A stretch of DNA of 64,000 nucleotides from Actinernus sp. WN-2022 (taxonomy: Eukaryota > Cnidaria > Anthozoa > Actiniaria > Actinernidae): assembly GCA_030867875.1 (NCBI GenBank), contig JAOWCC010001634.1, forward strand, positions 51,308,021 through 51,372,020. The letters are read 5' to 3'. This document shows positions 60,780 to 64,000 of this stretch, piece after piece. The position numbers and the translations under genes are program-made. Under the pieces are notes generated by a model that was given only the letters and a program-made list of their open reading frames with translations, was not told the DNA's origin and did no database searches. Numbering within the stretch: the stretch's first letter is position 1; the number at the start of each line of letters is the position of its first letter.

Positions 60780-63345
60780 TTAAGTGTCATAGTCCTTAAG
60801 ATAGTCAGGCGGTCGTCTCGAGCTCCTCAACGGGTAGCGTCGGGTCGAAGGCTGGCCATCATCAGCAGTCAGATTATCGGGTGATGGCGCCTCAAGCTCG
60901 GAGTCATCATCGTCTGGAACGTCTACACTCGGATTCACTTGTTTGAAGTAGGACGAGTTCCTGGTGATCTTCTTGTTCTCCCGACTAGCCGTTACGATAG
61001 ATCCTTTTCGGTTTGTAACCACATATGGTTCCGGGTCGTACGGTGTGGTAGACTTCTTGTGTGACGGGTCACGCTTTACAAGAACTTTATCCCCCTCTTG
61101 GATGTTGGAGGGCTTCACATATGCCTTTCTATCAGCATACTCCTTCATCTTCATCTTAGCTTCGTGGTCACGTTGGCTTATAGATGCTGGGTCGTGTTGA
61201 CCGGTTGGTACCTCCGGTAGCTTAGTGCGCATCGGTCGGTTGAACATTATAGTCGCTGGAGCTTTCCCTGTCGTGGCGTGTGGTGTTGCTCTGTAGTTGC
61301 GCAACATCTCGCACAGTTCCTCCTTCCAGGGGAGATTCTCTGTCTTGGCTGCCTCTATGGTTTTCTTTAATGTTCGCATGAAACGCTCCACTTCGCCGTT
61401 CGAGCGCGGCCACAAGGGCGTTACCTTTCGATGCTTAAACCCGAGGGTGTTGGAGAATTCTCGTCCGTTGAACGGTGGGCCGTTGTCCGACCTGACCACT
61501 TCCGGCACGCCGAACTCTGCAAACAGCTTGTTGAGACATGGGATCACAACCTTAGATGCGGTCGTGCGTACTACGTCTACAATGGGGTACCGCGAGTAGT
61601 CATCCGTAACAACAAGTAGATACCCGCCTGTGGACAACTCCTTGAAGTCCACGCTGACCTCTTGCCATGGTGATGATGGGAGTGGTGACATCTGCAGTGG
61701 CTCGCGCTTGGTCTCGGGCGTTGCTGCCTGACACGCGATGCATGACTTCACCTTCTTTTCAACTGAACTGTCTATTCCCGCAAACCAGACTTTTTCTCGC
61801 AAGAGGGCTTTCGTTTTGACGATCCCTTGGTGTCCTTCGTGGGCAAGTTCAACTACGCGCTGATGCAGTGATTCAGGAATCACGATTCTGCTTCCCCTTA
61901 GAATGATGCAGAATGAGGTGCAGACCGTCAATTCTTCCTTGACTCTTTCCATGGCTTTGTATGCTGTTGTGTTGATGTCGAGCCGCTTAGCTGGTCGGTG
62001 CCAGTTGCCTGTCTGAATAGCCTCCGCGACAGCCTGTAGAGTCGGGTCGCTCTCGGTGGCGGACGCGATGTCGCAGAGCTTTAATGCTTTCGGCGTTGAC
62101 GTTTGGGCGAGGTAGTCCACATACTCCTCCGCGACCTTTTCCTGCCGGCTGGTTGCTGTCGTGTGCTTTACAGGGTGTCTTGACATGTAGTCAGCAGGGT
62201 TGTCTTCTCCCCTCCGGTACGTTACAGTGACTTGGTAGGGTTGAAGTCTGAGAGCCCACCTCTCGATTCGGGCAGGTGGCTTTGACTGCGGGTTGCTATA
62301 GATGGCGACTAGCGGCTTGTGGTCTGTTTGTATGGTTATCGGTTTCCCGTAGACGTACAAGTGGAAGTACTCGCATCCCCATACAACAGCGAGGGCTTCA
62401 CGTTCAGTCTGGCTGTATCTCTGCTCAGTTTCGGTGAGGGACCTGCTCGCGTATGCCACTACGTGTTTCTCACCATTCTTTGGATCCGTCTGCGCTAGTA
62501 TTGCGCCCAGGCCAACAGGGCTGGCGTCTACGCTGATCTCGGTGTCCTTTTCAGGGTCGAAGTATGCGGTTACCGGTGCATTTGCCAGTGCGCTCTTGAG
62601 CTTGGTGAGTGCTTGCTCGTGTCGCTCTGTCCACTCCCAGGGCGTATCCGTCTGAGTTAGCTCGCGCAGTGGTTGTGTTGTAGTCGCGTATCCCTGGATG
62701 AACCGCGAACAGTAGTTGCACATCCCAAGTAAGCTTCGTACTTCAGACGGGTTAGCAGGGGCCTCGAGGTCTAGGATGGCTTCAACCTTCTTCGGATCAG
62801 CCGAGATCCCTTTGTCTGAGAACACGTACCCGAAGAATTCCAGCTCATTCTTTGCAAATACGCACTTCTTCCTGTGCAGGGTCAGACCTCGTTCCCGCAG
62901 GCGTTGGAATGTAGCCTCTAGAGCTTTGTCGTGCTCTGCTTGGGTCGCGCCATACACTAGGATGTCCACACTGTCCTCACTCTTCATTGTCGTTGTAAAC
63001 TTCCCACGCATTTGGAGAGGGTCTTCTGACTTGTAGGGATACACTCGGGTAGACGTGTTTTCGAGTTTAGGACACTTTTTCAACTTCTCGAAGTCTGCCT
63101 CGTCGAGTATATTGATGCTTGACCCAGAATCAGCCATCACTGTCAGCCATGTCCCATGAATTTGGACTTTGAAGAGTGGGTGTTTCACATTATCGCCATT
63201 GACGCTATGGACACTGATTCTGAATGTGTTTCCATCGTCGCTGTCAGAGTCGTCATCCAGAGTGTGAAGTGTTTTCCGTCCTCGGTTTCTGGATCTGGTG
63301 TCGCCTGCTGGTTTTGAGACTGGTTCACTCCGACATACAGCTTGA
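60780..63345 (-). pseudogene. Gypsy pol: protease, deleted RT, RNase H, integrase
   Basis: Within the long frame (60,780-63,536): protease motif MADSGSSINIL; a jump at about residues 180-190 straight to VDILVYGATQAEHDKALEAT, so the RT fingers, palm and the YxDD Tyr/first-Asp context are absent. RNase H follows (SVDASPVGLGAILAQ, QTDHKPLVAIY), then integrase with HEGHQ...CIACQ zinc motif and D-D-E residues in VSVDFKEL, VRSDNGPPF and NGEVERFMR. A C-terminal GPY-like region (GDKVLVKRD) ends it. It could only move with help in trans, if at all. Confidence 0.9.
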
Positions 63346-64000
63346 AAATGTTTTTTTCTTGCCACACTTCCTACACTCCTGTCCGTATGCTGGGCACGCA
63401 GTCTTGCCGCCTTGGTGTGGATAGGAGTTGCAGTTTCTACATCTGGAATCCGGGTTGGGTCGCGATCCGTACTTTCCACCGTTCCAGTGTTTTGGGGTTC
63501 CATTACTGTTTTTCCTCTCGTAGCCGCGTGCTCCAACTCTGTTGACTTCTTGATCTGTTTTCTTATTTTCTATTTCTGCGACTTGGGTGCTTGTGAGTTC
63601 CAGTGTCTTTCCAAAGTCCAGTAACTTAGCCAGGTCAATGGTTGTATCGCTGAGCGCTTTCCTTCGGAGCTTTGTCGCCACATTGCTGGATAATCTGATT
63701 TTATTTCACGATCGACGTTCGCAAAATCGCATGTCTCGCTCAGCCGTTTCAGCCGTGTGTAATAGGTCATGATCGACTCGCCGGGGTCTTGTTTCGCCTG
63801 TCTGAACCGGTACTCTTCAAACGCCGTGTTTTTCTTTGGCTCGAAGTATGCCGTGAGCGCATCAATGGCTTTGTCGACGGCGCTTTCGTCTTCTTGCGCT
63901 GTCGTGTTTGCAAGCGTATCGAAGATGTCGTTGACTTCTTCCCCGCTGTAATGCAGGAGAAGCGCTTTTTGTCTTGAAGTGTCTGTGATGTTGAGAGCTA
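63330..64000 (-). pseudogene. Gypsy gag, partial and frameshifted
   Basis: From the right edge: capsid part (LLLHYSGEEVNDIFDTLANT, then AYFEPKKNTAFEEYRFRQAK), then YYTRLKRLSETCDFANVDRE, a frame change near 63,690, LAKLLDFGKTLELTSTQVAE, and a zinc knuckle CRNCNSYPHQGG...CRKCGKK. A second change at the T7 run (63,351-63,357) leads into the pol frame. The N-terminus is beyond 64,000. Confidence 0.85.

Larger units (their letters stand above)
60542..64000 (-). mobile_element. Ty3/gypsy LTR retrotransposon, internally deleted, 5' end outside window
   Basis: On the - strand: gag (partial, from the right edge), zinc knuckle, protease, remnant RT, RNase H, integrase, polypurine tract, 3' LTR. It lies within an intron of the PLAT gene in the antisense direction. 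Frames are mostly open, so it is fairly young, but the RT core is lost and gag is shifted. Confidence 0.88.

Overview
The window looks like nuclear DNA of an invertebrate animal, most likely an anthozoan cnidarian (coral or anemone type). Reasons: intron-containing animal genes with GT-AG introns, an AT-rich background full of short TACATGTA-type words, very many MITEs and tRNA-derived SINEs, BEL/Pao and Ty3/gypsy retroelements, and a Polinton/Maverick. The species cannot be named from the sequence alone.

Three host genes can be read by joining exons in phase. (1) A RAD18-type E3 ubiquitin ligase runs on the + strand from before base 1 to 19,991: 13 exons with a split RING, a UBZ4 zinc finger, a SAP domain and the RAD6-binding segment. 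(2) A RYBP/YAF2-type Polycomb protein runs on the - strand, 32,561 down to 23,206: four exons, 166 codons plus stop, all phases matching. It is convergent with RAD18. (3) The 5' end of a secreted PLAT/LH2-domain protein lies on the + strand (signal-peptide exon 56,633-56,723, PLAT exon 60,112-60,262) and continues past the window. Introns and spacers are packed with palindromic elements: 3,718-5,658, 12,711-15,505, 26,045-27,480 (with a RecQ-like helicase fragment), 37,607-40,299 (a 2.7-kb foldback), and a nested set at 57,010-59,415.

From 40.8 to 43.8 kb lies a decayed, 3'-truncated BEL/Pao element with a recognisable tRNA primer-binding site. It stops where a GC-rich block begins. From about 43.8 to 55.46 kb is a Polinton (Maverick), much richer in GC than its flanks. 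It has a packaging ATPase (A32/FtsK type), a DDE integrase, a protein-primed family-B DNA polymerase fused at its N-terminus to a SAP-like motif, an OTU-like segment and a C2H2 finger, candidate capsid/minor capsid ORFs and a set of small membrane, coiled-coil and zinc-binding proteins. The copy is damaged: in-frame stops in three genes, probable indels in two C/G runs, another frameshift in the polymerase, no ATG for the polymerase, and no recognisable terminal inverted repeats. It is a fossil, but nearly all of its gene order can be read.

From 60.5 kb to the right edge, inside a PLAT-gene intron and on the opposite strand, is a Ty3/gypsy element (3' LTR, integrase, RNase H, protease, gag). 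Its reverse-transcriptase core has been removed by an internal deletion. A second, far more decayed gypsy fragment lies in a RAD18 intron at 11.0-12.3 kb.
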